A DNA stretch of 10,617 nt from an uncultured bacterium (GTDB taxonomy: Bacteria > Cyanobacteriota > Vampirovibrionia > Gastranaerophilales > Gastranaerophilaceae): the NCBI GenBank assembly GCA_900554095.1, contig USGC01000048.1:1-10617 (forward strand), read 5' to 3'. Below the pieces are notes generated by a model. That model did not search any database. It saw nothing but the letters and a program-made list of their open reading frames with translations, and was not told the DNA's origin. Made by a program: the position numbers and the translations under genes. Of the stretch, positions 1 to 6,103 are shown piece after piece. Every line of letters starts with the position of its first letter. Within the stretch, counting starts at the first letter, position 1.

Positions 1-809
1 ATTCTTATGCCGTAAGTTTCGTGAACAGCAACGACAGACATAAATGCGGTAGGGTCAATATTTTTAACTGTTTCTTTAATTTTTGACATTTCAAGACGCG
101 ACGCAACGCAATAGATAATTGTTTTTTCAGCTCCGGAAAATCCGCCGATACCATTAAGATAAGTAACTCCGATGTCGAGACTTTCTATTAATTCCTGGCC
201 TATTTCGTAAGCTTTGTCAGAAATTATTCTGATGGATTTTGAACTGTTCAAACCTTCCAATACAACATCTATAACGCGAAACGCAATAAAATATGTCAAA
301 ATAGAATACATAGCCTTATTCCATCCGAAAACCAACCCGGCCCCCATGTATATAAAAATATTGAAAGCCATAATGATTTCACCTACAGAAAGTCCAAATT
401 TTTTGGATAAAACCAAAGATAAAATCTCAGTTCCGTCAAGAGAACCTTCATTCTTAAGCACAATACCTACACCGGTTCCGAGAATTATACCACCGAAAAC
501 AGTTGCAAGAAGTAAGTCTTCGGTTATATGAAACCCGGCAAAAAGGTTTAAAGCAACAGCAAGCATCGCTAAAGCATAAAAAGTTTGCAGTACAAATTTT
601 TTACCCAATTTAGTGAATGCCAAACATATGAACGGAATATTTATAATGAAGATTAGCAAACCTAAATTGAATTTCGTTATATAGCTGATAATCATTGATA
701 TACCGACGATACCTCCGTCGATGATGTTATTCGGCACAAGAAAACACTCTAAGGCAAAAGCCGCAACAAATGCACCTATACTAAGAAAAATTAACTTTTT
801 AATTATCAT
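1..809 (-). CDS. YitT/DUF2179-family membrane protein, 3' end cut off by window edge
   Basis: Reading the minus strand from an ATG at 809 gives 269 codons with no stop before the left edge, so the C-terminus is missing, probably only 15-25 residues by comparison with a usual family length near 280-290. The first ~150 residues are strongly hydrophobic, with several membrane segments and glycine-rich turns (VPNNIIDGGIVGIS near residue 25, GGIILGTGVGIVLKNEGSLDGTE near 105-127). This pattern, including the NxGSxDGTE motif, is typical of YitT proteins. The last ~80 visible residues form a soluble alpha/beta part (SIRIISDK...GAEKTIIYCVASRLEMSKIK...DPTAFMSV), matching the DUF2179 domain. The family sits in the cytoplasmic membrane and its transported substrate, if any, is not established. 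A purine-rich AAAGAGAG lies about 7 bases before the ATG. The gene begins 53 bases after cdaA on the same strand with no terminator-like hairpin between, so it is probably the third gene of the lysA-cdaA operon. Confidence 0.88.
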   Translation of the reverse strand, partial: MIIKKLIFLSIGAFVAAFALECFLVPNNIIDGGIVGISMIISYITKFNLGLLIFIINIPFICLAFTKLGKKFVLQTFYALAMLAVALNLFAGFHITEDLLLATVFGGIILGTGVGIVLKNEGSLDGTEILSLVLSKKFGLSVGEIIMAFNIFIYMGAGLVFGWNKAMYSILTYFIAFRVIDVVLEGLNSSKSIRIISDKAYEIGQELIESLDIGVTYLNGIGGFSGAEKTIIYCVASRLEMSKIKETVKNIDPTAFMSVVAVHETYGIR

Positions 810-862
810 GTAAATTCTCTCTTTTAAAGTTATTTTTCTTTCGGGCATATATTTTGTCTTTC

Positions 863-1768
863 TTAATTATTCTCGTCTTCTACTTTTTTGATAGCAATAA
901 AATTATTTATCTTAAAAATTGTTTTTTTTCTGTCTTCGTCTTCATTATTTTTCAAACCCAGAATTTTTTCAAGATCAACTTTCAAAGATACAAGATCTTC
1001 GTATTTCTTTAAAGTTCCGTCAAGCGCGATTGAAACATCACCGGTTTCTTCCGAAACAACAAGACAAGCCGCATCACTTGTTTCGGTCATACCGATTGCA
1101 GCTCGGTGCCGCGTGCCGTATTTCCAGCTAAGCTTAGGGTCTTCTGTCAATGGAAGCAGGACGCCCGCTGAAATTATTTTAGAACCGCTTACGACAACTG
1201 CGCCGTCATGTAATGGTGTATTAGGGTGAAAAATTGTAAGCAAAAGTTCCGTTGAAAGGTCTGCATTCAGCTTAGTTCCAACGTCAAAGTATGTATTGCT
1301 CAAATCATTTTGAAAAACGATTAAGGCGCCTGTATGAGTTTTAGATAAAAATTTTACTGATTCTATTAATTCTTTTATGACATCAATTTTCTCACTTGCT
1401 TTTTTGTGGCTGTTGCTGCCGAAAAACTTTGATATAAAATCAGCCTGTCCAAGATATCCCAAAAATCTTCTCAGTTCCGGCTGGAATATGACAATCAAGC
1501 TTAATGAAACCAACGTAACAATTGATTTTAAAAACACACCAAGGATTTTCAGATCAAAACGCACTAGAATTTCTGAAAAAATCCACAAGAAAATCAGTAC
1601 AAATGCGCCTTTAACAAATTTTTCAGATTGTGTATTTTTAATAAATTTCTTGTAAAATGCAAATAATACAATTGCAATAATTGCAATCTCAATGACGTTA
1701 GTACCGGTAAAAGACCAGTCCATTGTACCAAACAAAGATTGTAAGTATTTGCTTATGTCATCAAACAT
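863..1768 (-). CDS. cdaA: Membrane diadenylate cyclase CdaA (DacA), makes c-di-AMP
   Basis: The 301-residue protein condenses two ATP to cyclic di-AMP, a second messenger for potassium and osmotic balance and cell-wall homeostasis. Three hydrophobic segments occupy about residues 24-39, 52-68 and 76-96, followed by a linker and the DAC (DisA_N) domain at about 110-255. Both catalytic signatures are intact: LHDGA at 186-190 and GTRHRAA at 218-224. The length is slightly above the usual ~275, owing to a charged C-terminal tail (NNEDEDRKK...KKVEDENN). The frame stays open upstream to a TTG at 1789. I prefer the ATG at 1768 because AGG lies about 7 bases before it (GATAGGTTTAAAAATG) and the protein then starts in the normal family register (MFDDISKYL). 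This start overlaps the lysA stop by 8 bases, so translational coupling to lysA is likely. I recall the lysA-cdaA adjacency from cyanobacteria. The diadenylate cyclase identity is very secure. Confidence 0.97.
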   Translation of the reverse strand: MFDDISKYLQSLFGTMDWSFTGTNVIEIAIIAIVLFAFYKKFIKNTQSEKFVKGAFVLIFLWIFSEILVRFDLKILGVFLKSIVTLVSLSLIVIFQPELRRFLGYLGQADFISKFFGSNSHKKASEKIDVIKELIESVKFLSKTHTGALIVFQNDLSNTYFDVGTKLNADLSTELLLTIFHPNTPLHDGAVVVSGSKIISAGVLLPLTEDPKLSWKYGTRHRAAIGMTETSDAACLVVSEETGDVSIALDGTLKKYEDLVSLKVDLEKILGLKNNEDEDRKKTIFKINNFIAIKKVEDENN

Positions 1769-3095
1769 TTTTAAACCTATCCGGGACAATATCGTGTGAA
1801 ATCAAATCTTCGAGTGTCTCTCTATTTATTATAATATCAGATTTTGAATTATTTACAAGCACCATTTCAGATTTTGGCACTCTGTTGTAATTTGACGCCA
1901 TAGAATAATTGTACGCACCTGTGTTATATACGGCTAAAATGTCGCCTTCAGCAAGCTGTGGAAGTTCAATATCTTTTATCAGAATATCGCCGCTTTCGCA
2001 AAACCTGCCGGCAATTGTAACGTTTTGTAAACCACAATCGTCTTTTTTGTTTGCAACTTCAGCCCTGTATTGAGCCTGATACATTGATGGACGGGCATTA
2101 TCAGCCATTCCTCCATCAACTGCAACATATTTTTTGCCTTTTGGCACTTGTTTTGAGCTGCCTACTGTATATAATGTAACACCTGCCGTTGAAATAACGC
2201 TCCTTCCTGGCTCCAAAAACAGCGACGGCGCATCAATACCATACTTTTCTATGTTTTTCTTTAAAGAATTTATGATTACATCTGCGATTTCAAAAGTCGA
2301 TGGAGGACAGTCAGCATCGGTGTATTTTACGCCTAAGCCACCTCCAACATTGATTTCATCTAGTTTTATGCCAAATTTTTCGTCTAATCGCGCCAGCTCT
2401 TTTATCAAAATTTCAATTTCATCTTCGTATACTTTTGTTTCAAATATTTGCGAGCCAATATGAGCATGGAGCCCATGGAGTTGTAAATTTGTATAGTCAT
2501 TCAAAATTAACTCAACAGCTTCATCAATCTGCGTCAAGTCAAACCCGAATTTTGAATCAAGATGGCCTGTCTGAATATATTCATGAGTATGGCACTCAAT
2601 GCCAGGAGTAATTCTTAACAAAATATCTACAATTTTATTATGCGCTTTTGCAATTTCATTCAAAAGCTCAAGTTCAAAAAAGTTATCAACAGAAATTCTG
2701 CCGACACCAAGCTCTATAGCAAGAGTAAGTTCGTCAAAAGATTTGTTATTTCCATTAAAAACAACCTTAGACATATCAACGCCCGCTTTATAAACAGTGT
2801 AAATTTCACCCGCCGAAACAACATCAAATCCAAAACCTTCTGAAGCCAAAAGTGCTGAAGTTGCCATTGTACAAAGGGCTTTTGAAGCAAACATCATATT
2901 GACTTTTTCGTATCCACTGAAGGCTTCTTTGTAATCGCGACAGATACTTCTAACTGTCTGTTCATCAAGAACATAGAGCGGTGTACCGTGTTTTTCCGCT
3001 AATTCAACCACATCGCAGCCGCCGAGTTCAAGATTACCTTTTTGATTAATTTTTGCTGTAACTGGTTTTAACCGTTGATTTGTACTCTCTTTCAT
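1761..3095 (-). CDS. lysA: Diaminopimelate decarboxylase LysA
   Basis: The 444-residue PLP enzyme decarboxylates meso-diaminopimelate to L-lysine, the last step of lysine synthesis, in the cytoplasm. It is a fold-type III (alanine racemase-like) decarboxylase. The PLP-binding lysine is K72 in MMFASKALC. Other signatures are HAHIGSQ (210-216), NVGGGLGVKY (249-258), EPGRSVI (295-301), the substrate-binding CESGD (366-370) and GAYNYSMASNYN (393-404). The N-terminal GNLELGGCDVVELAEKHGTPLYVLDE is typical of the family. The frame runs upstream to a TTG at 3155, but that codon is the -35 box of a good promoter, so it would not be in the mRNA. The ATG at 3095 has GAGGA five bases upstream and is the clear start. 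The gene leads the minus-strand operon with cdaA and probably yitT. The predicted leader is only about 25-30 bases, leaving no room for a lysine riboswitch. Confidence 0.98.
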   Translation of the reverse strand: MKESTNQRLKPVTAKINQKGNLELGGCDVVELAEKHGTPLYVLDEQTVRSICRDYKEAFSGYEKVNMMFASKALCTMATSALLASEGFGFDVVSAGEIYTVYKAGVDMSKVVFNGNNKSFDELTLAIELGVGRISVDNFFELELLNEIAKAHNKIVDILLRITPGIECHTHEYIQTGHLDSKFGFDLTQIDEAVELILNDYTNLQLHGLHAHIGSQIFETKVYEDEIEILIKELARLDEKFGIKLDEINVGGGLGVKYTDADCPPSTFEIADVIINSLKKNIEKYGIDAPSLFLEPGRSVISTAGVTLYTVGSSKQVPKGKKYVAVDGGMADNARPSMYQAQYRAEVANKKDDCGLQNVTIAGRFCESGDILIKDIELPQLAEGDILAVYNTGAYNYSMASNYNRVPKSEMVLVNNSKSDIIINRETLEDLISHDIVPDRFKNV

Positions 3096-3126
3096 TTTTG
3101 TCCTCGTATTATTTTTTGCTAAATTG

Positions 3127-3155
3127 ATTTTATCACAGAGATTGATTTTTTTCAA
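3127..3155 (-). promoter_or_regulatory. Sigma-70 promoter of the lysA-cdaA-yitT operon
   Basis: On the minus strand TTGAAA (3155-3150; 5 of 6 to consensus) is followed by a 17-base spacer and TAAAAT (3132-3127; 5 of 6). A TG one base before the -10 hexamer makes an extended -10 (TGATAAAAT). Transcription would begin near 3118-3121, giving a short leader with the GAGGA ribosome site of lysA. Confidence 0.75.
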
Positions 3156-3188
3156 AAAATAATTTATAGATAATATTGAAATTTTCTG

Positions 3189-3200
3189 TTTCTCGAGAAA
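3189..3200. promoter_or_regulatory. Perfect 12-base palindrome upstream of the lysA promoter
   Basis: TTTCTCGAGAAA reads identically on both strands and its nearest edge lies 33 bases upstream of the lysA -35 box. It could be a binding site for a dimeric regulator. It is short, sits in an AT-rich spacer and no second copy is obvious in the window, so its role is uncertain. Confidence 0.3.
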
Positions 3201-3261
3201 AAATATTGATGTATGTTTGGCTTTTGAACGCGGTCATCTTACATATGAAGAATTATTCGGA

Positions 3262-4221
3262 TTAAGTAAATAATAAAATAATACAAAGAACAATTGAATA
3301 GTACATCATAATATTTCGAGCCATAAACAGCCGCAAGTAAAAGCTTTCGGTTCCTTCGGATTCTATCAAATCCCAGTTATCCAGCGGAAGGTGGTAAAAT
3401 CTTGCCAGCTCTTTTTGCTTCGGATTTTCATTATAAATTTTCATTGATTTGTAAAGTAAAATTACCAGCGGAATAGTTAAAAAAGTTATCAAAACAAGGT
3501 AGTTCTTACTGTAAGCGCCATATACCACCGTAAACAAATAACCTAACAAATATATTAGTCCTAAACCATTGAGTGCTTTGTTCTTGTCGCCTATGCGGCA
3601 GCACAAAGTCATTTTATGAGAGCATTTGTCTCCCTCAAAATCCAGCAGGGTATGGGTGTACAGAAGTCCGATTGTAAACATTACAACAGCAAATGAAAGA
3701 ATTAAAACCGCCAGAGAAAAACTTTTCATCATAACGAAATACACACCTTCAAACAGAAGCGGTCCAAAGGCAGCACCTACCGCAAACTCAGACAAACCGA
3801 CTTTTGAAAATCTGGCATAAAGTAGAACAAAAATCGCACCAATCACACCAAGCCCTATTACCGGAAGCCCAGCTCTAATTGTTAAAATTAATCCTGTTAA
3901 TGAGGCAATTGCACAATATACAATAACTGTTATCAGCAGTTCATTTAAAGTAGCTGAGCCGTTTTTGATGTATGAGCATTTGCTTTTAACTGTTTTTTCA
4001 AGTTTTTCAGGAGTTTTCAAAAGAGCTTTATAATCAACATAATCATCAAATAAATTCGTTGCAAGGTGAGCAAAAGAAATTCCGACAAGGGCGATTAATC
4101 CGTTTATTATATCACCACCGGCTTTTGCAGCAACAATGAACACTGCAAGCCAAGACATCAGTGTCATTGGAAGCGAAAATAACCTCGAATTCGACAGCCA
4201 AAAACATATTTTTTTTAACAT
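3262..4221 (-). CDS. UbiA/MenA-type polyprenyltransferase, substrate unknown
   Basis: The 319-residue integral membrane protein has about eight or nine hydrophobic segments. Both aspartate-rich motifs of the UbiA superfamily are present: NLFDDYVDY at 56-64, and DFEGDKCSHKMTL at 194-206, matching the DxxxDxxxxKxTL pattern that binds the Mg-diphosphate of the prenyl donor. The second motif and overall length are closest to MenA (1,4-dihydroxy-2-naphthoate prenyltransferase). However, no menaquinone genes are nearby and homologues prenylate many acceptors, so I leave the acceptor open. The ATG at 4221 is preceded by AGGAGAGG. The gene starts 16 bases after the 72-residue gene and looks like the last member of the nanE-kinase operon. 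A polar insertion after the second transmembrane pair of the C-terminal half (NENPKQKELARFYHLPLDNWD, about 263-283) is somewhat long. I am confident of the family, not of the substrate. Confidence 0.87.
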   Translation of the reverse strand: MLKKICFWLSNSRLFSLPMTLMSWLAVFIVAAKAGGDIINGLIALVGISFAHLATNLFDDYVDYKALLKTPEKLEKTVKSKCSYIKNGSATLNELLITVIVYCAIASLTGLILTIRAGLPVIGLGVIGAIFVLLYARFSKVGLSEFAVGAAFGPLLFEGVYFVMMKSFSLAVLILSFAVVMFTIGLLYTHTLLDFEGDKCSHKMTLCCRIGDKNKALNGLGLIYLLGYLFTVVYGAYSKNYLVLITFLTIPLVILLYKSMKIYNENPKQKELARFYHLPLDNWDLIESEGTESFYLRLFMARNIMMYYSIVLCIILLFT

Positions 4222-4237
4222 AATCCTCTCCTAAAAA

Positions 4238-4456
4238 CTATTTGAACATGTTATCAAGACTTTTAACTATTTCATAAGGAGCGCCGGCTTCAAGGAGTTC
4301 TTCAGCTGTCATTCCAAAAAGCGTAATCAAATTATAAGCCTCCCTGTCTCCCGCTTTAAGAAGCCCGGCCGCCGTTCTCACTGCGCTTTCTCTGCTTAAA
4401 TTCGTCAATCGATCGTTAATACCTTTATGGAATATGCGTTTTTTTGACTTACCCAT
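4238..4456 (-). CDS. Small basic/helical protein of unknown function (72 aa)
   Basis: I do not recognise this protein. It has a very basic N-terminus (MGKSKKRIFHKG), then a probably helical body with alternating charged and small residues (RESAVRTAAGLLKAGDREAYNLITLFG), then MTAEELLEAGAPYEIVKSLDNMF, which resembles a small helical bundle. There is no signal peptide, membrane span or cysteine. Its ATG overlaps the kinase stop codon by one base (TAATG), and a GGAG lies 10 bases upstream inside the kinase gene, so it is very probably translated by coupling. It is followed 16 bases later by the prenyltransferase gene. The tight packing, intact frame and sensible amino-acid composition argue that it is real. 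A role with either neighbour is only guilt by association. Confidence 0.72.
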   Translation of the reverse strand: MGKSKKRIFHKGINDRLTNLSRESAVRTAAGLLKAGDREAYNLITLFGMTAEELLEAGAPYEIVKSLDNMFK

Positions 4457-5352
4457 TAAGCGCAGTCTCCGGTACTTTCAAGACCTTTACCCAGAGCAAG
4501 TAGAGCCGCCCCAATCATTCCCGAGTAATTTCCCGCAGAGGCCTTTCTAATAGTTGTAGGCGTTGTTACAATCTGTTTATTAACTTCTTTTTCTAAATAA
4601 TCAGTATCAACAAATTCAGCCATTGAGCCGGAAAGTACAACAACGCAAGGATCGAAAATATCAGCAAGCCCGACTATACCAATAAGAATATCATCTTGCC
4701 ACCGGTTAAACACTTTTTGCATTTCGGGATTGTTTTTTTTAACGCCGTCAATTACATCGTAGGTTGTTACATCCGGATTGTTAAGCATTTCTTGCGCAGT
4801 TTTTCTTAACCCGGTGCCCGATGCGTAAGCTTCGAAGCAGTCATAGGCCCCGCAAGTACACTGACGGCGCTTATCGCGGTACAATTTAAAATGCATTTCA
4901 CCCGCCGCACCGCTTTTACCTTTTAATAATTTATTATCTATAATAATTCCACCGCCGACACCTGTTCCAAGAGTAATCATAACACTGTGAGCACAACCTT
5001 TTGAAGCGCCTAGAACATGTTCCGCCCAGGCTGCTGCATTAGCGTCATTTTCTACGAAAACTTTTTTCGTGCTAAGGTTTTGAAAATCCATTTTAGAGTA
5101 TCCTTTTGCAATGTTGCCCGTAGAACCTATTAAGCCTGTATTTTCATTATTTGCAGCACCTGCTGAGGCAAACGCTATTACATCCACATCATCTTCGTAT
5201 TTTTTTATAATTTCAAGCAATGCCTCTCTTATTTCGTCAAATGTTTTTGGAGTGGGACGTTTTTCTATTTCTGCAATAATTTTACCATTTTCGTCAATTA
5301 TAGTGTTATAAATCTTTGTACCGCCAACATCAATGGCTAAAGCTTTTCTCAT
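4456..5352 (-). CDS. nanK: ROK-family sugar kinase, probable N-acetylmannosamine kinase (NanK-like) or glucokinase
   Basis: The 298-residue protein is a ROK-family ATP-dependent hexose kinase. The N-terminal phosphate loop is DVGGTK at 8-13, a second glycine loop is LGTGVGGG at 128-135, and the catalytic base is D103 in VENDANAA. The ROK zinc site is complete: H154 in GEMHF, and C165, C167 and C172 in CTCGAYDCFE (consensus CxCGxxGCxE, with D for the usual second G). The first element is a little unusual, GEMH instead of the common GExGH. Sequence alone cannot separate glucokinase from ManNAc kinase. The gene starts nine bases after nanE, which favours the ManNAc to ManNAc-6-phosphate reaction that feeds NanE. 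The ATG at 5352 has AAGG about eight bases upstream, overlapping the nanE stop. Kinase identity is secure; the NanK assignment is context-based. Confidence 0.85.
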   Translation of the reverse strand: MRKALAIDVGGTKIYNTIIDENGKIIAEIEKRPTPKTFDEIREALLEIIKKYEDDVDVIAFASAGAANNENTGLIGSTGNIAKGYSKMDFQNLSTKKVFVENDANAAAWAEHVLGASKGCAHSVMITLGTGVGGGIIIDNKLLKGKSGAAGEMHFKLYRDKRRQCTCGAYDCFEAYASGTGLRKTAQEMLNNPDVTTYDVIDGVKKNNPEMQKVFNRWQDDILIGIVGLADIFDPCVVVLSGSMAEFVDTDYLEKEVNKQIVTTPTTIRKASAGNYSGMIGAALLALGKGLESTGDCA

Positions 5353-5361
5353 AATATTACC

Positions 5362-6042
5362 TTACTTCTTGCGTGCAACAAAGCGTTTTGTAATCAACTG
5401 CGGGCGGGTTATTGCCGAACCTATTACAACACAGTGTGCTCCGAGTTCAAATGCTTTATCCACCTCATGCGGGTGCCAAATGCGGCCTTCTAGAACGACC
5501 GGTACATCTGTTTTTTCAACCAACTCTTTTAAAAGTTCAAAATCAGGCCCGTCGTCTTTCAAAGGTGATTCAAGAGTATAGCCGGACAACGTTGTGGAAA
5601 GCATATCTGCGCCCATTTCTGCCGCTTTAATTCCTTCTTCTACAGTTGAAATATCAGCCATAGAAACCCGTTTATTTATTTTGATATACTTTATAATTTC
5701 TTCTAAATTCGCGCCATTCGGACGTTTGCGCTGAGTGCCATCAAAGGCTATTATATCAGCCCCGGCGTCAATTAGTGAAATAACATCCTTCAATTCGGGT
5801 GTAATGTAAACTATTTCCTGCCAATTTGGCGGGATAATTTCAGGTTTTGTAATCCCTATAACAGGAATATCAAAAAGATTTTTAGCATTTTTAACATCAC
5901 GCACGCCCGCAACACGAAGTCCGCCCGCGCCACCTTTTACTACAGACTTCATCATGGCCACCATGCATTTTTCAAGGTACAACGGCTCAGAAGGCATTGC
6001 CTGAACGGATACAACAACTTTATTTTTTAAACGATTAATCAT
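5362..6042 (-). CDS. nanE: N-acetylmannosamine-6-phosphate 2-epimerase NanE
   Basis: The 226-residue TIM-barrel enzyme interconverts ManNAc-6-phosphate and GlcNAc-6-phosphate, joining sialic-acid or ManNAc catabolism to amino-sugar metabolism. Family residues are present: VSVQAMPSEPL near the start (11-21), K66 in GITKPE (the catalytic lysine has the same number in the Clostridium enzyme as I recall), FDGTQRKRP (100-108), MADIST (128-133), the acidic catalytic residue E185 in VLEGR, and the ending GSAITRPQLITKRFV. The frame extends six codons upstream to a TTG at 6060, but the ATG at 6042 gives the usual family N-terminus (MINRLKNKVVVS). No Shine-Dalgarno sequence precedes either start, which is unusual in this window. 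A TATCAT hexamer placed so that transcription would begin at or near the ATG raises the possibility of a leaderless message. The gene heads the nanE-kinase-72 aa-prenyltransferase cluster. No sialate lyase gene is visible. Confidence 0.95.
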   Translation of the reverse strand: MINRLKNKVVVSVQAMPSEPLYLEKCMVAMMKSVVKGGAGGLRVAGVRDVKNAKNLFDIPVIGITKPEIIPPNWQEIVYITPELKDVISLIDAGADIIAFDGTQRKRPNGANLEEIIKYIKINKRVSMADISTVEEGIKAAEMGADMLSTTLSGYTLESPLKDDGPDFELLKELVEKTDVPVVLEGRIWHPHEVDKAFELGAHCVVIGSAITRPQLITKRFVARKK

Positions 6043-6053
6043 ACATGCATGAT
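6038..6053. promoter_or_regulatory. 16-base imperfect palindrome over the nanE start codon
   Basis: ATCATACATGCATGAT (plus strand) pairs at 7 of its 8 positions. It covers the nanE ATG (6042-6040) and most of the candidate minus-strand -10 (TATCAT, 6054-6049). This placement suits a repressor operator for the nanE operon, but no regulator gene is adjacent and the function is inferred. Confidence 0.4.
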
Positions 6054-6078
6054 ACAACAAAAAAATTTTTGGTGTATA
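6049..6078 (-). promoter_or_regulatory. Candidate nanE promoter, overlapping the divergent one
   Basis: Minus strand: TATCAT (6054-6049, 5 of 6) with a weak TATACA (6078-6073, 4 of 6) 18 bases upstream. Transcription from it would start about seven bases on, at the A of the nanE ATG. The -35 candidate shares bases with the plus-strand -10 TATACT, so the two promoters could compete. Confidence 0.35.
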
Positions 6079-6096
6079 CTAAAGAAAAAAGAGGAG
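6051..6096 (+). promoter_or_regulatory. Candidate promoter and strong ribosome site of the M16 peptidase gene
   Basis: TATACT at 6075-6080 is 5 of 6 to the -10 consensus. An 18-base spacer separates it from GATACA (6051-6056), which is a poor -35 match. An A7T5 tract (6059-6070) lies in the spacer. GAGGAG at 6091-6096 is a strong Shine-Dalgarno sequence seven bases before the ATG at 6104. The ribosome site is certain; the promoter is moderate. Confidence 0.5.
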
Positions 6097-6103
6097 AAAG
6101 TTA

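Noticed and set aside
214..531. Plus-strand open frame of 105 codons
   Set aside because: It lies antisense within the YitT-family gene, has no ribosome site and an unprotein-like composition rich in proline, serine and threonine.
863..1789. Longer CdaA starting from the TTG at 1789
   Set aside because: The extra seven residues are not in the usual family start register, the overlap with lysA would be longer, and the ATG at 1768 has its own AGG site.
3096..3126. Lysine riboswitch or other leader RNA upstream of lysA
   Set aside because: The promoter lies only about 30 bases before the start codon, leaving no room for a structured leader.
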